A stretch of 64,000 nt of DNA from Halomonas sp. S3-1-1 (GTDB lineage Bacteria; Pseudomonadota; Gammaproteobacteria; Pseudomonadales; Halomonadaceae). Position 1 is the first letter of the stretch. Every line of letters starts with the position of its first letter. The position numbers were made by a program, and so were the translations under genes. Below are positions 29,522 through 39,002 of the stretch, in pieces. The notes beneath the pieces are model-generated. The model searched no databases. It saw only the letters and a list, made by a program, of their open reading frames with translations, and was not told the DNA's origin. Where the stretch lies: contig NZ_JALGBZ010000002.1 in NCBI RefSeq assembly GCF_023757625.1, positions 558,001 to 622,000 of the forward strand, given 5' to 3'.

Positions 29522-30901
29522 ATGAGCAAACACAACGAGCAGCTTCCGGCAAAAAATGAAATAGATGTCACGCCGCAAGGTCCTGCCACCATAGACGGTG
29601 AAGCTGAAGAGGTACTGCCTACCAGCGACAAGGGCTATCGCAAGCTTGGCTACGCCATTTTGATTATTGCCCTGGGCGGGTTCGTACTGTGGTCGGTGAC
29701 CGCTTCTCTCGCCGTTGCCGTGGTAGCACCTGGCAATGTCTCCATGGAGTCGTTCAAGCGCACCGTCCAACATCTTGAAGGTGGTATCGTGCGCGAGCTT
29801 TTGGTCAGCGATGGCGACCATGTCGAGGCCGGGCAGCCGCTAGTGGTACTAAGCGATACGCAGGTTCGCTCTCAGCTGGAAATTGCCCAGTCCCAGTATT
29901 ATATCAACCGCGCCATGGAAGCGCGGTTACTCGCCGAACAACAAGGCGAGGACATACTGGAAATGCCCGAAGAACTCAGCAGCATCGATATCGAGCGCGT
30001 GCAGAGGGTAACCGCAGTACAGCAAGGCCTCTTCCAGGCACGTCGCCAGTCGTTTAATAGCTCGATGGAAGCGATGGACGAGCAGATCGTTCAGATGCAG
30101 GAGCAGATAGAAGGTCTCGAGTCGCGTATTCGTGTGAATAATCAGCGGATCAGTTCTCTGCGCGCCGAAGCTGAGGATTTCCGCTCGCTATATCGTGAAG
30201 GGTTGGGGGACAATCAGCGTCTTCGTGAGCTCGAGCGCCTGATACTGCAGTACGAAGGCGATAACGCCGAATTCCATGCGAACATCGCTCAGTTGCGTTC
30301 TCAAATCAGCGAAAACCGACTACAAAAGGAAACCACTCGGCAGGAGTTTCAGGCTGAAATCGGTGAGCAGCTGCGTACTGCACAGTCTCAAATCGCCGAG
30401 GCGGAAGAACAAATTACCTCGTTGAGAGATCAGGTGAACCGGACGGTCGTTAGCGCACCGGTTTCCGGAACAGTAGTGGGTCAGCAAGTTCACACGATTG
30501 GGGCAGTCATTCGTCCCGGTGATACGATCATGGACGTCGTGCCTTCCAACGACGGCTTCGTGGTGGAGGCACGCGTGCCCACCCGGGAAATCGATAGTCT
30601 GTTCATAGGTCAATTTGCCGAAATCCGTTTTTCGGCGTTCAATCAGCGGTTAACAAGCCAGGTCGACGGTGAAATCATTCATATCAGTGCCGACAGTTTC
30701 GAAGATGAAGCGACTGGCCAGCGCTATTATAAAACGCGCATCAAGGTTACTGATGAAGGTCAAAAAGATATGACCGAGCAAATGCAGCTGCTCTCGGGCA
30801 TGCCAGCAGAAGTGATGATTCGTACTGGTGAGCGGACTTTTGCAAGCTATATCGCCAAGCCGGTTACCGATATGCTAGCGCGTGCCATCAGGGAGGACTA
30901 A
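29522..30901 (+). CDS. Type I secretion membrane fusion protein (HlyD/PrtE family)
   Basis: A 459-residue periplasmic adaptor linking the ABC exporter to the outer-membrane channel. It has a cytoplasmic N-terminus, one membrane segment (about 40-60), a lipoyl half (RTVQHLEGGIVRELLV), a long alpha-helical hairpin (about 110-310, rich in Gln/Glu/Leu), the second lipoyl half (VSAPVSGTVVGQQVHT) and a C-terminal beta-barrel. The ATG at 29522 has GAGGAG upstream and directly follows the ABC gene; a GTG at 29501 inside that gene is less likely. Confidence 0.94.
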   Translation: MSKHNEQLPAKNEIDVTPQGPATIDGEAEEVLPTSDKGYRKLGYAILIIALGGFVLWSVTASLAVAVVAPGNVSMESFKRTVQHLEGGIVRELLVSDGDHVEAGQPLVVLSDTQVRSQLEIAQSQYYINRAMEARLLAEQQGEDILEMPEELSSIDIERVQRVTAVQQGLFQARRQSFNSSMEAMDEQIVQMQEQIEGLESRIRVNNQRISSLRAEAEDFRSLYREGLGDNQRLRELERLILQYEGDNAEFHANIAQLRSQISENRLQKETTRQEFQAEIGEQLRTAQSQIAEAEEQITSLRDQVNRTVVSAPVSGTVVGQQVHTIGAVIRPGDTIMDVVPSNDGFVVEARVPTREIDSLFIGQFAEIRFSAFNQRLTSQVDGEIIHISADSFEDEATGQRYYKTRIKVTDEGQKDMTEQMQLLSGMPAEVMIRTGERTFASYIAKPVTDMLARAIRED

Positions 30902-32361
30902 TGATAAAAACATCACGTTTTACGCTAAGTGCACTTGCGTTTTCCATCGCGCTGACTAGCTACTCAGCACTTGCGCAAATTGATACGCCCGCTGACCCGC
31001 AAGCATTGAGTGAATTTTCAACGCTTTCCGATGCCGGCGCCGATGAGCCTCAGACGCTGCCATCTTTACCCGGCTTGTTCGTACGTGCACTCCAACACGA
31101 CTCGGACCTCTCCAGGCAGCGGTTGGAACTCGAGGCCACGCGCGAAGAAATTCCCATGGCCCGCTCACGTTTATTGCCCCAGGTTTCGGCAAGCGGCGGT
31201 TATCTTTGGCAAGACTCTACCAACCTGCAAACTGTTGGTGATGAGGAGCTGGGTATTCCCCAAAATCCAGATCGGCCTCAAGAAGTCGACGAAACCTTCT
31301 ACCAAGTGCAACTGCAGCAGCCTCTGTTTAGTCTCGAACGGTGGCGGGGCGTCGATGTCGCCGACGCTGAGGTCAGTGCCGCCGAGCTGCGCTTGGCCGT
31401 CGTCGAACAGGAGCTGGCGCTTCAGGTCAGTGAAGCGTATGTCACCGCTTACTTGGCTGCCCAACGGTTGGGGCTTTTGGAAGCCCAGCAAGAGTCGCTG
31501 GATTTGCAGGTCCGCCAGGCCGATCGTGCCTTCGATTTGGGGATCGGTAATCGCGTGGACCTTTTAGAGGCGCAGTCGCGCTACGACCAAGCGGTTTCCG
31601 ATGCGGTCGAGGCAGAAAACGAGTTGGATAATGCTTTGAGCGAGCTTGAACGGTTAACCGGCGTGATGCCGACTTTTGCCAGTGGCTCGCCGGGTGAGCT
31701 TGGTGATGTCACCTTTACTGACGAAATCGGCGAGGTGGATGGTTGGCTTTCGCGTACCGGGCAGAATTTGAACGTACTGCTGGCCGATGAACAGCAGAAG
31801 GTTGCGCAGGCAAACGCAAGTGTCAGCCGCTCGGGCTACTATCCTGAGCTCAACCTCAACGTTAGCTATTCTGATCGCGATAGCGATGATCCTTACCGCG
31901 AAAGCGAAGATTACCGGGCAAGTGTCGAAGTCAGCGTACCTATCTATCGGGGCGGTTATACCAACGCCAGTGTTCGCCAGGGTGAAAAACGGATTGAAGC
32001 AAGCCAGGCCACTGTTGACAACGAGCGCAACCTGGCCATTCAAGAGGTGCGTCGACGAGTGAGAGCGCTCAATGGTGGTCAGCGCCGCCTCGAGGCCCTG
32101 AATCGTGCCATTGAATCGAGTCAACTCTTCTTGGACGCCGCTGAGCGCGGCGAGCAATTGGGCCTTCGGGATTTGGTCGACGTTTTGGATGCGCGTTCGA
32201 GCTTTTATGATCAGCGCATTCAGTATGTCGATACCGTAGGTAACTATGCTCTGGATTTGTTATCGCTGCACGCAGCCGTCGGCAGCTTGGAGAGTCAGGA
32301 TCTGGATCGGATCATGACGCTGCTCGCCTCCATGTCCACCGTTGCACAGGTCGCTCGGTAG
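30901..32361 (+). CDS. TolC-family outer-membrane channel of the type I system
   Basis: A 486-residue outer-membrane efflux protein. Signal peptide about 1-25 (ALA cleavage region), then two OEP repeats with long coiled helices (about 70-280 and 290-470), including the typical SEAYVTAYLAAQRL segment and LGLRDLVDVLDARSSFYD near the end. The ATG overlaps the preceding stop (TAATG), so translation is coupled. A complete set of three exporter parts is therefore present. Confidence 0.93.
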   Translation: MIKTSRFTLSALAFSIALTSYSALAQIDTPADPQALSEFSTLSDAGADEPQTLPSLPGLFVRALQHDSDLSRQRLELEATREEIPMARSRLLPQVSASGGYLWQDSTNLQTVGDEELGIPQNPDRPQEVDETFYQVQLQQPLFSLERWRGVDVADAEVSAAELRLAVVEQELALQVSEAYVTAYLAAQRLGLLEAQQESLDLQVRQADRAFDLGIGNRVDLLEAQSRYDQAVSDAVEAENELDNALSELERLTGVMPTFASGSPGELGDVTFTDEIGEVDGWLSRTGQNLNVLLADEQQKVAQANASVSRSGYYPELNLNVSYSDRDSDDPYRESEDYRASVEVSVPIYRGGYTNASVRQGEKRIEASQATVDNERNLAIQEVRRRVRALNGGQRRLEALNRAIESSQLFLDAAERGEQLGLRDLVDVLDARSSFYDQRIQYVDTVGNYALDLLSLHAAVGSLESQDLDRIMTLLASMSTVAQVAR

Positions 32362-32370
32362 CCAGCCGCT

Positions 32371-33747
32371 ATGGCCGTCATAAAAGCAAGTCAAGGTAGT
32401 GAATGGCTGCGCCGCGCTATGCGCTGTTTCGATGCCAGCATTGCCGTAATGGTATCACTGGTCGTGCTCTCTTCGATGCCACATATTGATATCGAGGGTA
32501 ATGATTATCTGTTTTTTATTCTCATTGGTAGCCTATTGTTTCCGGCGGTAGGTGAGCTTTTCGAGCTTTATCAGCCTTGGCGCGGTCGCAGTCTCTATAC
32601 CATGCTAGGCATCTATCTGGTTGCTTGGCTTGCAACCATTGGGCTGCTTAGCCTTCTGTTGGTAGCCATCAAGGAGACACATAGCTTCTCACGGCTATGG
32701 ATGGGCGTTTCCGCCCTAGCGGTGCTGGGCGTGGGTAGCGCCATGCGCACGCTACTCTATATTTATCTGCGTCGACTGCGTGCTCAGGGCCACAATCTCA
32801 AGCGTGTGCTGCTGGTTGGAAAACGGGAAAACATCACCCAGCTGGAGAAGAAGATCGCATCGATGCCCCAGGCTGGCTACAAAGTGATCGAACATCATCC
32901 TGATGAGGGGGGCGGCGCGTTTTTTCAGCGCATGGCGGCGTTTGCAAAGTCCAACATATTTCAGCGTAACTTCGATGAGATCTGGCTGGGCTATCCGTTA
33001 GAGCAGGGCAACCGCGTCCGCCATTTGACGCGCCTGCTGGCGGGTATTCCGGCCAGCATTCGTTTTTTTCCCGATTTACCGGATGTTCGGTTGCTCAACC
33101 ACCGCATTACTCAAGTAGCGGGACTTTACTCGTTAGAGCTGAACTACACGCCACTCAATGGCCCCATGAAAGTCATCAAGGCACTTGAAGACCGCGTGCT
33201 GGGACTAGCGCTGTTCGTGCTATTTAGTCCGCTGATGATTGCTATTGCCGTCGCCATACGCTGGAGCATGGGCGGGCCTGTGCTATTCAAGCAGGAGCGC
33301 CACGGCCTTGATGGCAAACGATTCAAGATCTACAAGTTTCGTACCATGCACCTGCATGAAAGTACTCACATTCAGCAGGCCTCTCATCAGGACCCGCGCG
33401 TGACGCGCGTAGGGCGTTTTTTGCGTCGAACCAGCCTGGATGAATTGCCCCAGCTCTATAACGTGTTGCAGGGGCGTATGTCACTGGTAGGGCCAAGGCC
33501 GCACGCGATGGATCATAATGACCACTATAAGGACCATATCGACATTTATATGCAGCGCCATCGCGTAAAGCCAGGCATGACCGGATGGGCACAAGTGAAT
33601 GGCTTGCGAGGGATTACCGATGACGTCAAGCTGATGGCAAAACGGGTAGAATACGACCTCTACTATATCGAGCGCTGGTCTTTGGGTTTTGATTTGCAAA
33701 TTTTGACGATGACGCTCACACGAGGGTTTGTGAATGGTCAGCCCTAA
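32371..33747 (+). CDS. Undecaprenyl-phosphate sugar phosphotransferase (WcaJ/WbaP type)
   Basis: Predicted to start polysaccharide synthesis by moving hexose-1-phosphate from a UDP-sugar to undecaprenyl phosphate at the inner membrane. In 458 residues there are four to five N-terminal membrane segments, a CoA-binding-like middle region, a membrane hairpin near 275 and the C-terminal catalytic domain with QERHGLDGKRFKIYKFRTM, RTSLDELPQLYNVLQGRMS and GPRPHA. Glucose is the commonest sugar for this type but is not certain here. It begins 9 bp after the TolC-like gene, so exporter and polysaccharide genes are probably one transcript. Confidence 0.9.
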   Translation: MAVIKASQGSEWLRRAMRCFDASIAVMVSLVVLSSMPHIDIEGNDYLFFILIGSLLFPAVGELFELYQPWRGRSLYTMLGIYLVAWLATIGLLSLLLVAIKETHSFSRLWMGVSALAVLGVGSAMRTLLYIYLRRLRAQGHNLKRVLLVGKRENITQLEKKIASMPQAGYKVIEHHPDEGGGAFFQRMAAFAKSNIFQRNFDEIWLGYPLEQGNRVRHLTRLLAGIPASIRFFPDLPDVRLLNHRITQVAGLYSLELNYTPLNGPMKVIKALEDRVLGLALFVLFSPLMIAIAVAIRWSMGGPVLFKQERHGLDGKRFKIYKFRTMHLHESTHIQQASHQDPRVTRVGRFLRRTSLDELPQLYNVLQGRMSLVGPRPHAMDHNDHYKDHIDIYMQRHRVKPGMTGWAQVNGLRGITDDVKLMAKRVEYDLYYIERWSLGFDLQILTMTLTRGFVNGQP

Positions 33748-33794
33748 TACGGCTGGTCGTTGATATGCCTGGTGATTTGTTTCAAGGAGGAAGG

Positions 33795-35234
33795 ATGATT
33801 TTACCAGTTATTTTGTCAGGGGGCGCCGGGTCCAGACTTTGGCCTGTTTCACGTGAGCATTACCCCAAGCAGTTTTTAAATTTACACCGCGATGATGCAA
33901 GTTTACTGCAGGAAGCGGCGTTGCGTCTTGATGATGTCGCTGACTCCGGTGAGCCGCTCATCGTCTGCAACGAAGAGCATCGCTTTTTGGTTGCCGAGCA
34001 GATGCAACAAATAGGGTTCAAAAATAGCCAGATCCTCCTTGAGCCTTGCGGGCGCAATACGGCCCCGGCCTTGGCCCTGGCGGCGTTGGCCGCAAGCCAA
34101 GCCAATCCCGAGGCCGATCTTTTGGTCATGCCCGCCGATCATGTCATCAAGGATACGCAGGCATTTGCCCGAGCCGTCGAACAGGGGCTCGAGCTAAGCC
34201 AAAAAGGGCAGCTGGTAACGTTTGGTATTACGCCAACGGGCGCGCACACAGGCTATGGTTATATCAAGCGTGGTCAGGCGTTATCCAACGGTTTCATGGT
34301 CGAAGCCTTTGTCGAAAAGCCGGACGCGATAGCCGCACAGCAGTACTTGGAAAGTGGCGATTATCTTTGGAACAGCGGCATCTTCTTGTTCAAAGCGAGC
34401 AGCTTTCTTGCGGCGTTGGGTGAACATGCCCCGGACATTTTGGAAAGCTGCCAAGCTGCGTTCGAGGCCCGCTGCGAAGACATGGACTTTTTGCGTATCG
34501 ATGAGGCCGCCTTTGCCCAGTGTCGCAGCGAGTCGATCGACTACGCCGTAATGGAGCATACCCGGCGGGCAGCGGTGGTGCCGATGTCGCCGGGCTGGAG
34601 CGATATTGGTGCTTGGGATGCGTTGCATGAGCTTAGGGCTGGCGAAGACCCGGTCAGCGGCAACGCGATACACGGCGACGTCATGCTTCATGAAACCCAA
34701 AATAGCCTGGTATATAGTGACTCGCGCTTGGTTGCTGCTGTTGGGGTGAGCAATCTAGTGATCGTTGAAACCGATGATGCTGTCCTGGTTGCCGACCGTC
34801 GCCACGCTCAGGATACCAAGCTTATCGTCAATGCCTTGAAAACCGCCGGACGCAAAGAGTTTCAGTCGCACCAGCAGGTATATCGTCCTTGGGGCCATTA
34901 CCGCACGATGGTATTGACCGACAGCTTCCAAGTGAAAGAAATCGTGGTCAAGCCGGGAGGAACGCTCTCGCTGCAGATGCACCATCATCGCGCCGAACAT
35001 TGGGTCGTCGTAGAAGGCACCGCACGGGTTACCCAAGGGGAAGGGCATGGCGATACCTCCAGTTTACGAAGCTTTTTACTGTCCGAGGACCAGTCGACGT
35101 ATATACCATTGGGCACAGTGCATCGGCTGGAAAACCCGGGCGTCATTCCCTTGAAGTTGATCGAGGTCCAGACGGGCTCTTACCTGGGAGAGGACGATAT
35201 CGTTCGCTACACCGATAAATATGGTCGTGAGTAG
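33795..35234 (+). CDS. manC: Mannose-1-phosphate guanylyltransferase / mannose-6-phosphate isomerase
   Basis: Makes GDP-mannose; the C-terminal cupin may also isomerise mannose-6-phosphate. It has 479 residues, the usual ManC/AlgA/WbpW length. The nucleotidyltransferase signature ILSGGAGSRLWPVSREHYPK is at the N-terminus, FVEKPDA in the middle, and the PMI domain shows the metal-binding QMHHHRAEHWVVVEG. The ATG at 33795 follows a strong AAGGAGG. It supplies Gmd and Rmd later in the locus. Confidence 0.95.
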   Translation: MILPVILSGGAGSRLWPVSREHYPKQFLNLHRDDASLLQEAALRLDDVADSGEPLIVCNEEHRFLVAEQMQQIGFKNSQILLEPCGRNTAPALALAALAASQANPEADLLVMPADHVIKDTQAFARAVEQGLELSQKGQLVTFGITPTGAHTGYGYIKRGQALSNGFMVEAFVEKPDAIAAQQYLESGDYLWNSGIFLFKASSFLAALGEHAPDILESCQAAFEARCEDMDFLRIDEAAFAQCRSESIDYAVMEHTRRAAVVPMSPGWSDIGAWDALHELRAGEDPVSGNAIHGDVMLHETQNSLVYSDSRLVAAVGVSNLVIVETDDAVLVADRRHAQDTKLIVNALKTAGRKEFQSHQQVYRPWGHYRTMVLTDSFQVKEIVVKPGGTLSLQMHHHRAEHWVVVEGTARVTQGEGHGDTSSLRSFLLSEDQSTYIPLGTVHRLENPGVIPLKLIEVQTGSYLGEDDIVRYTDKYGRE

Positions 35235-35249
35235 GGGTTCCGCACTGTA

Positions 35250-36365
35250 ATGAGAGTCGCCATTATTCACGACTGGCTGACCACTTGGGCCGGCGCGGAA
35301 AAAGCGCTGGCCGAGTTGCTCAACTGTTTTCCTCAGGCTGAGCTTTTTACAACGGTCAATTTTTTGGAAAAACGCAATATTCCCGCGCTGACTAATAGGG
35401 TTATACATACGAGCTTTATTCAGCGCCTGCCCTTTGTGCGAAAGCGCTATCGCCACTATTTGCCGCTAATGCCGCTTGCCGTAGAGCAATTCGATTTAAA
35501 AGGTTTCGATTTGGTCCTTTCCAGCAGCCACGCTGTTGCCAAAGGGGTGCTCCCCGACCCAAACGCAGTTCATATCTGCTACTGCTATAGTCCAATGCGC
35601 TATGCTTGGGATATGCAGCATCAGTATCTGCGTGAGTCTGGTAAGGCCCGTGGTGTAATGAGTTGGATTATGCGCTGGCAGCTGCACAGACTCAGGCAGT
35701 GGGATTATATAAGCGCCCAGCGCGTAGATCATTTCGTTGCCATTTCACGCTATATTCAGCGGCGCATTGCTAACTGTTACCGCCGTGAGGCCGATGTTAT
35801 TTACCCGCCGGTTGAGGTCGATAAATTTCGTCACGATCAGCCCCGAGAGGCGTTCTACTTGACCGCCTCGCGAATGGTGCCTTACAAGCGTATCGATCTG
35901 GTGATCGAGGCGTTCAATCGTATGCCTGACAAACAGCTCATCGTTATTGGCGATGGGCCGGACTATTCCAAGCTAAGTGCGCAAGCAGGGGCGAACGTAA
36001 CGCTTATGGGCTACCAGCCGGATGAAGTGCTAATCGACCACTTGGAGCGTACCCGTGCCTTCCTGTTTATGGCCGAAGAAGACTTCGGTATTTTGCCTGT
36101 AGAAGCTCAGGCAGCAGGCGCGCCGGTTATCGGCTATAGCATCGGGGGCATGGCTGAAACCATACCTGACGATATCTCCGGGCTCTGGGTTGCCGAACAA
36201 ACCAGTGAGGCATTGATCGAGCGGGTGAACGCTTTCGAAATTCGGCGTGAAGCCGACCCGGAATCTTTCGCGGCCTCCATATGCCGGAAAAACGCCGAAC
36301 GCTTCTCTACCGCAAACTTTACCAGTGCCATTCAGTCGCTAGTCGACAAGCACTTGGCCACTTGA
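35250..36365 (+). CDS. GT4-family glycosyltransferase (probable mannosyl/rhamnosyltransferase)
   Basis: A 371-residue GT-B enzyme resembling WbaZ/WbpZ-type mannosyl- or rhamnosyltransferases. The N-terminal half opens MRVAIIHDWLTTWAGAEKAL. The C-terminal half has SRMVPYKRIDLVIEAFN and the GT4 donor site in FGILPVEAQAAGAPVIGY. It begins 15 bp after manC. A GDP-mannose-derived donor is likely from context. Confidence 0.88.
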   Translation: MRVAIIHDWLTTWAGAEKALAELLNCFPQAELFTTVNFLEKRNIPALTNRVIHTSFIQRLPFVRKRYRHYLPLMPLAVEQFDLKGFDLVLSSSHAVAKGVLPDPNAVHICYCYSPMRYAWDMQHQYLRESGKARGVMSWIMRWQLHRLRQWDYISAQRVDHFVAISRYIQRRIANCYRREADVIYPPVEVDKFRHDQPREAFYLTASRMVPYKRIDLVIEAFNRMPDKQLIVIGDGPDYSKLSAQAGANVTLMGYQPDEVLIDHLERTRAFLFMAEEDFGILPVEAQAAGAPVIGYSIGGMAETIPDDISGLWVAEQTSEALIERVNAFEIRREADPESFAASICRKNAERFSTANFTSAIQSLVDKHLAT

Positions 36366-36422
36366 TGCGTTTTCTGAGGGTGTCTTTCCGTACCGTTGAT
36401 GGCAGGTGTTGGTAGTGGTCTA

Positions 36423-37409
36423 TTAAAGGTGTTGGTAATGACTCTGGCACTGCGTCATCGGCTGCTCGCCTAGCCAAGTGATGAGTTGGCGGGTGTAGCG
36501 ATGGCGCGCTTCATCGACGAGATGAAAGTTGGTATCGAAGAAGTCGTCGGCTTCGTACATGACGTCAATGGGACTACCGATCCACAGAAGACCGGCGGCC
36601 TTTACCCGGTTCGCTAAAGAAGCATAAAAGCGCGCTTCGATCGGTGACTCGGTATAGACCGACTGATAAAGAAGCGGTGGAGGCATAAAGATCGGGCAAG
36701 CGCCTTTTGATAGTAGTCGGTCGCGAAATGCACTCAGCGGCGCCTCAGCAAAATGGCCTTGGCGGGCGGCTTCTCCGTAAGTTTCCGGCGGTAGCGAGGT
36801 AAGAAAATCCCAATGACGCGCTTCGCGTAGCGATCTGGCGGTATGGATTTGATCGCCATGGCTATCCAGGTTATGCGGTCCGTAGTCACCGCTCACGGTG
36901 AAGCCCTCGGGCATTCCTCGGTAACCTTCAAGAATGCGTGTCAGCGATGTTTTGGCGATAACGCCCAAGGCCCGCTTTAAAGGAAGCTGTATAAACGTTT
37001 CAGGGTGACTGTTCGCCCAGTGGATTAATGAGCTCGAGATAGGCTCATCTTGATTATAAAGTGGATACTCCAATGGTAGAAGTACCAGATCACCTGACTG
37101 AATAATGGGTTCGGCGCTGGCTAGTATGGCAGGCAGTGAGATGCCAGCATTGACCCCCAGGTTAACGACGGGGCGCCGGTAAGCCGCCTCTAACGCTTCG
37201 CTTTCAATGCCAAACATCGCCGAGGATCCAGCCACCACAACGATTTTGGGAGAGTCGAGCGCTTTGGCTATAGTTTGCTTGTAGCTGATCGCTTGTTCGA
37301 TCCACGCGTTGTTAGGGTGCGGCCGACCCAGTTGGCCCGCCCAGAAAACCAGCCATAGGCAGAGGATGGTTAAACCACCTGCCAGCACTCCCGCTAAAAA
37401 ACGCAGCAT
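36423..37409 (-). CDS. Membrane-anchored SGNH/AlgJ-like protein, acylation partner
   Basis: A 328-residue protein with one N-terminal membrane segment (about 5-26) and a periplasmic domain. VVVAGSSAMFGIES near residue 57 resembles the Ser block of SGNH hydrolase-fold proteins such as AlgJ/AlgX and DltD. It lies 34 bp downstream of an MBOAT acyltransferase on the same strand. In alginate and similar systems such proteins pass acyl groups from the MBOAT to the periplasmic polysaccharide; that role here is inferred. A His partner is not obvious by eye. Confidence 0.7.
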   Translation of the reverse strand: MLRFLAGVLAGGLTILCLWLVFWAGQLGRPHPNNAWIEQAISYKQTIAKALDSPKIVVVAGSSAMFGIESEALEAAYRRPVVNLGVNAGISLPAILASAEPIIQSGDLVLLPLEYPLYNQDEPISSSLIHWANSHPETFIQLPLKRALGVIAKTSLTRILEGYRGMPEGFTVSGDYGPHNLDSHGDQIHTARSLREARHWDFLTSLPPETYGEAARQGHFAEAPLSAFRDRLLSKGACPIFMPPPLLYQSVYTESPIEARFYASLANRVKAAGLLWIGSPIDVMYEADDFFDTNFHLVDEARHRYTRQLITWLGEQPMTQCQSHYQHL

Positions 37410-37443
37410 AACTCTTTGCTCTCTTTAAACATGCGCGTCGCGC

Positions 37444-38847
37444 TTAGAAGTTGAAATATAAAAATGCTTGGCTGGGCAGGTCGATCATGGCTTTGGCTAC
37501 CATCACGTAAAGTGCACCTGCAATGATGCCCTGCCAGAGGCTGCGCGAGGGTGCCGCTAGCCATTGCGACAGGCGCATGCTGTTGGGCATGGCAAGGGCA
37601 ATGAAAGAACCGAGTAGTAATACCGACCCTGGGGAGCGTAGCGCCCAGATGCCTTGACTAAAGGTGTGGTAGACATCGCCAATCGCGCCCCACTCCCAGT
37701 GACCTAGACCTGCATACAGCGCCCAAGCGTGTTCCAGGCTGGTCGCTCTAAAGGGCACCCAGGCTAGCATTACCAGCGTCAACGTCAAAGCCCAGCTTAT
37801 CCCGCTGGATAGGCGCAGGGGGCTAAATCGACGCCACACCACGAAGATGATCAACAGTAGGCCATGCATCCCGCCCCATAACAGAAATTGCCAACCGGCG
37901 CCGTGCCATAGCCCGCCCAGCAACATGGTGACCATAAGTGCGCTCAAATGACGTGGCAGACCGTGCCGGCTACCCCCTAGCGGCACATACAGATAGTCAC
38001 GCAGAAACTGTGAAAGTGTAATGTGCCAGTGACGCCAGAATGTCTGGATATCTTTCGCACGATAGGGGGAGGCAAAGTTTTCGGGTAGCCTGATACCGAA
38101 CAATAGTGCTAGACCCAGCGCCATATCCGCGTAGCCTGAAAAATCAAAATAGAGCTGCAGCCCATAGGACCAGCCCGCCAATAGCGTATCGCCAGCGGCA
38201 ATATTTCCAGGCGGCAAGGTGAAAAGCTGGTTCACGAAGGGCGAAAGGTTGTCGGCGAGCAGCAACTTCTTCGCAAGTCCGATGGAAAGTAGTACCACTC
38301 CGCAGCGAATCAAGGCTGCGTCGGGCAGTTTGAGGCTTGCTAACTGAGGTGCCAGGTTGCGGTAGTGAACGATAGGGCCGGCAATTAGCTGGGGAAAAAA
38401 ACTGACGAATACGCCGTAGAGCGACAGGGGGCCGCGCGTGACCTTTGCTTGGCGTACGTCTACCAAAAAAGCGATTTGCTGAAAGGTAAAAAACGAGATG
38501 CCTAAAGGCAATACCAAGGGGCTGAAAACCTCGGAGGTGGGATGAATCACCGAGAATAGAAAAATCGAATATTTGAACCAACCCAGAAGTCCAAGGTTGA
38601 AGGCGACTCCCAGCCATAGCCATCCTGGGTGTGGCTCGTCGACACGTCCGGCAAGCCAATAGTTAATGGCGATACTCGCCAGCAACAGGGGCAGCAATGT
38701 AATATCCCAAGCTGCGTAAAAGACCAGCGAAGCAAGACCTAGCCATGCAAGCACCAAGCGCGGTGTGGCATAGAGCGCCAGCAGTAGGAATATCAGCCAA
38801 ACAGTGGGTAAAAAGAACAATAAAAATTGTGGAGTGCTAAAAACCAT
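37444..38847 (-). CDS. MBOAT O-acyltransferase (AlgI-like)
   Basis: A multi-membrane-spanning O-acyltransferase of 467 residues, the usual AlgI length. Typical segments are LGISFFTFQQIAFLVD, FDFSGYADMALGLALLFGI, FWRHWHITLSQFLRDYLYV and LLGGLWHGAGWQFLLWGG, which holds the active-site His. Predicted to acetylate the surface polysaccharide made by this locus, together with the SGNH protein downstream. The pair is transcribed against the rest of the locus. Confidence 0.93.
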   Translation of the reverse strand: MVFSTPQFLLFFLPTVWLIFLLLALYATPRLVLAWLGLASLVFYAAWDITLLPLLLASIAINYWLAGRVDEPHPGWLWLGVAFNLGLLGWFKYSIFLFSVIHPTSEVFSPLVLPLGISFFTFQQIAFLVDVRQAKVTRGPLSLYGVFVSFFPQLIAGPIVHYRNLAPQLASLKLPDAALIRCGVVLLSIGLAKKLLLADNLSPFVNQLFTLPPGNIAAGDTLLAGWSYGLQLYFDFSGYADMALGLALLFGIRLPENFASPYRAKDIQTFWRHWHITLSQFLRDYLYVPLGGSRHGLPRHLSALMVTMLLGGLWHGAGWQFLLWGGMHGLLLIIFVVWRRFSPLRLSSGISWALTLTLVMLAWVPFRATSLEHAWALYAGLGHWEWGAIGDVYHTFSQGIWALRSPGSVLLLGSFIALAMPNSMRLSQWLAAPSRSLWQGIIAGALYVMVAKAMIDLPSQAFLYFNF

Positions 38848-39002
38848 GCATGTGCGCTCGAACGGTCGCGGGGGTAAGCGCTAAAGAAAGCGCCAGTGTG
38901 AGCATACCATAGTCGCGATCATTCAAGAGCAGGGGAAGAGCCAGATAAAGTCGCTCTCTGCCAAGTCATCAGGATCTATATCACTGCGGATAAAGGGCGT
39001 AC

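Noticed and set aside
27760..32361. Assignment of the type I genes as lapBCE, the adhesin's own exporter
   Set aside because: The ABC protein has no N-terminal C39-like domain, and the operon adjoins the nucleotidase and polysaccharide genes. Shared use cannot be excluded but is not shown.
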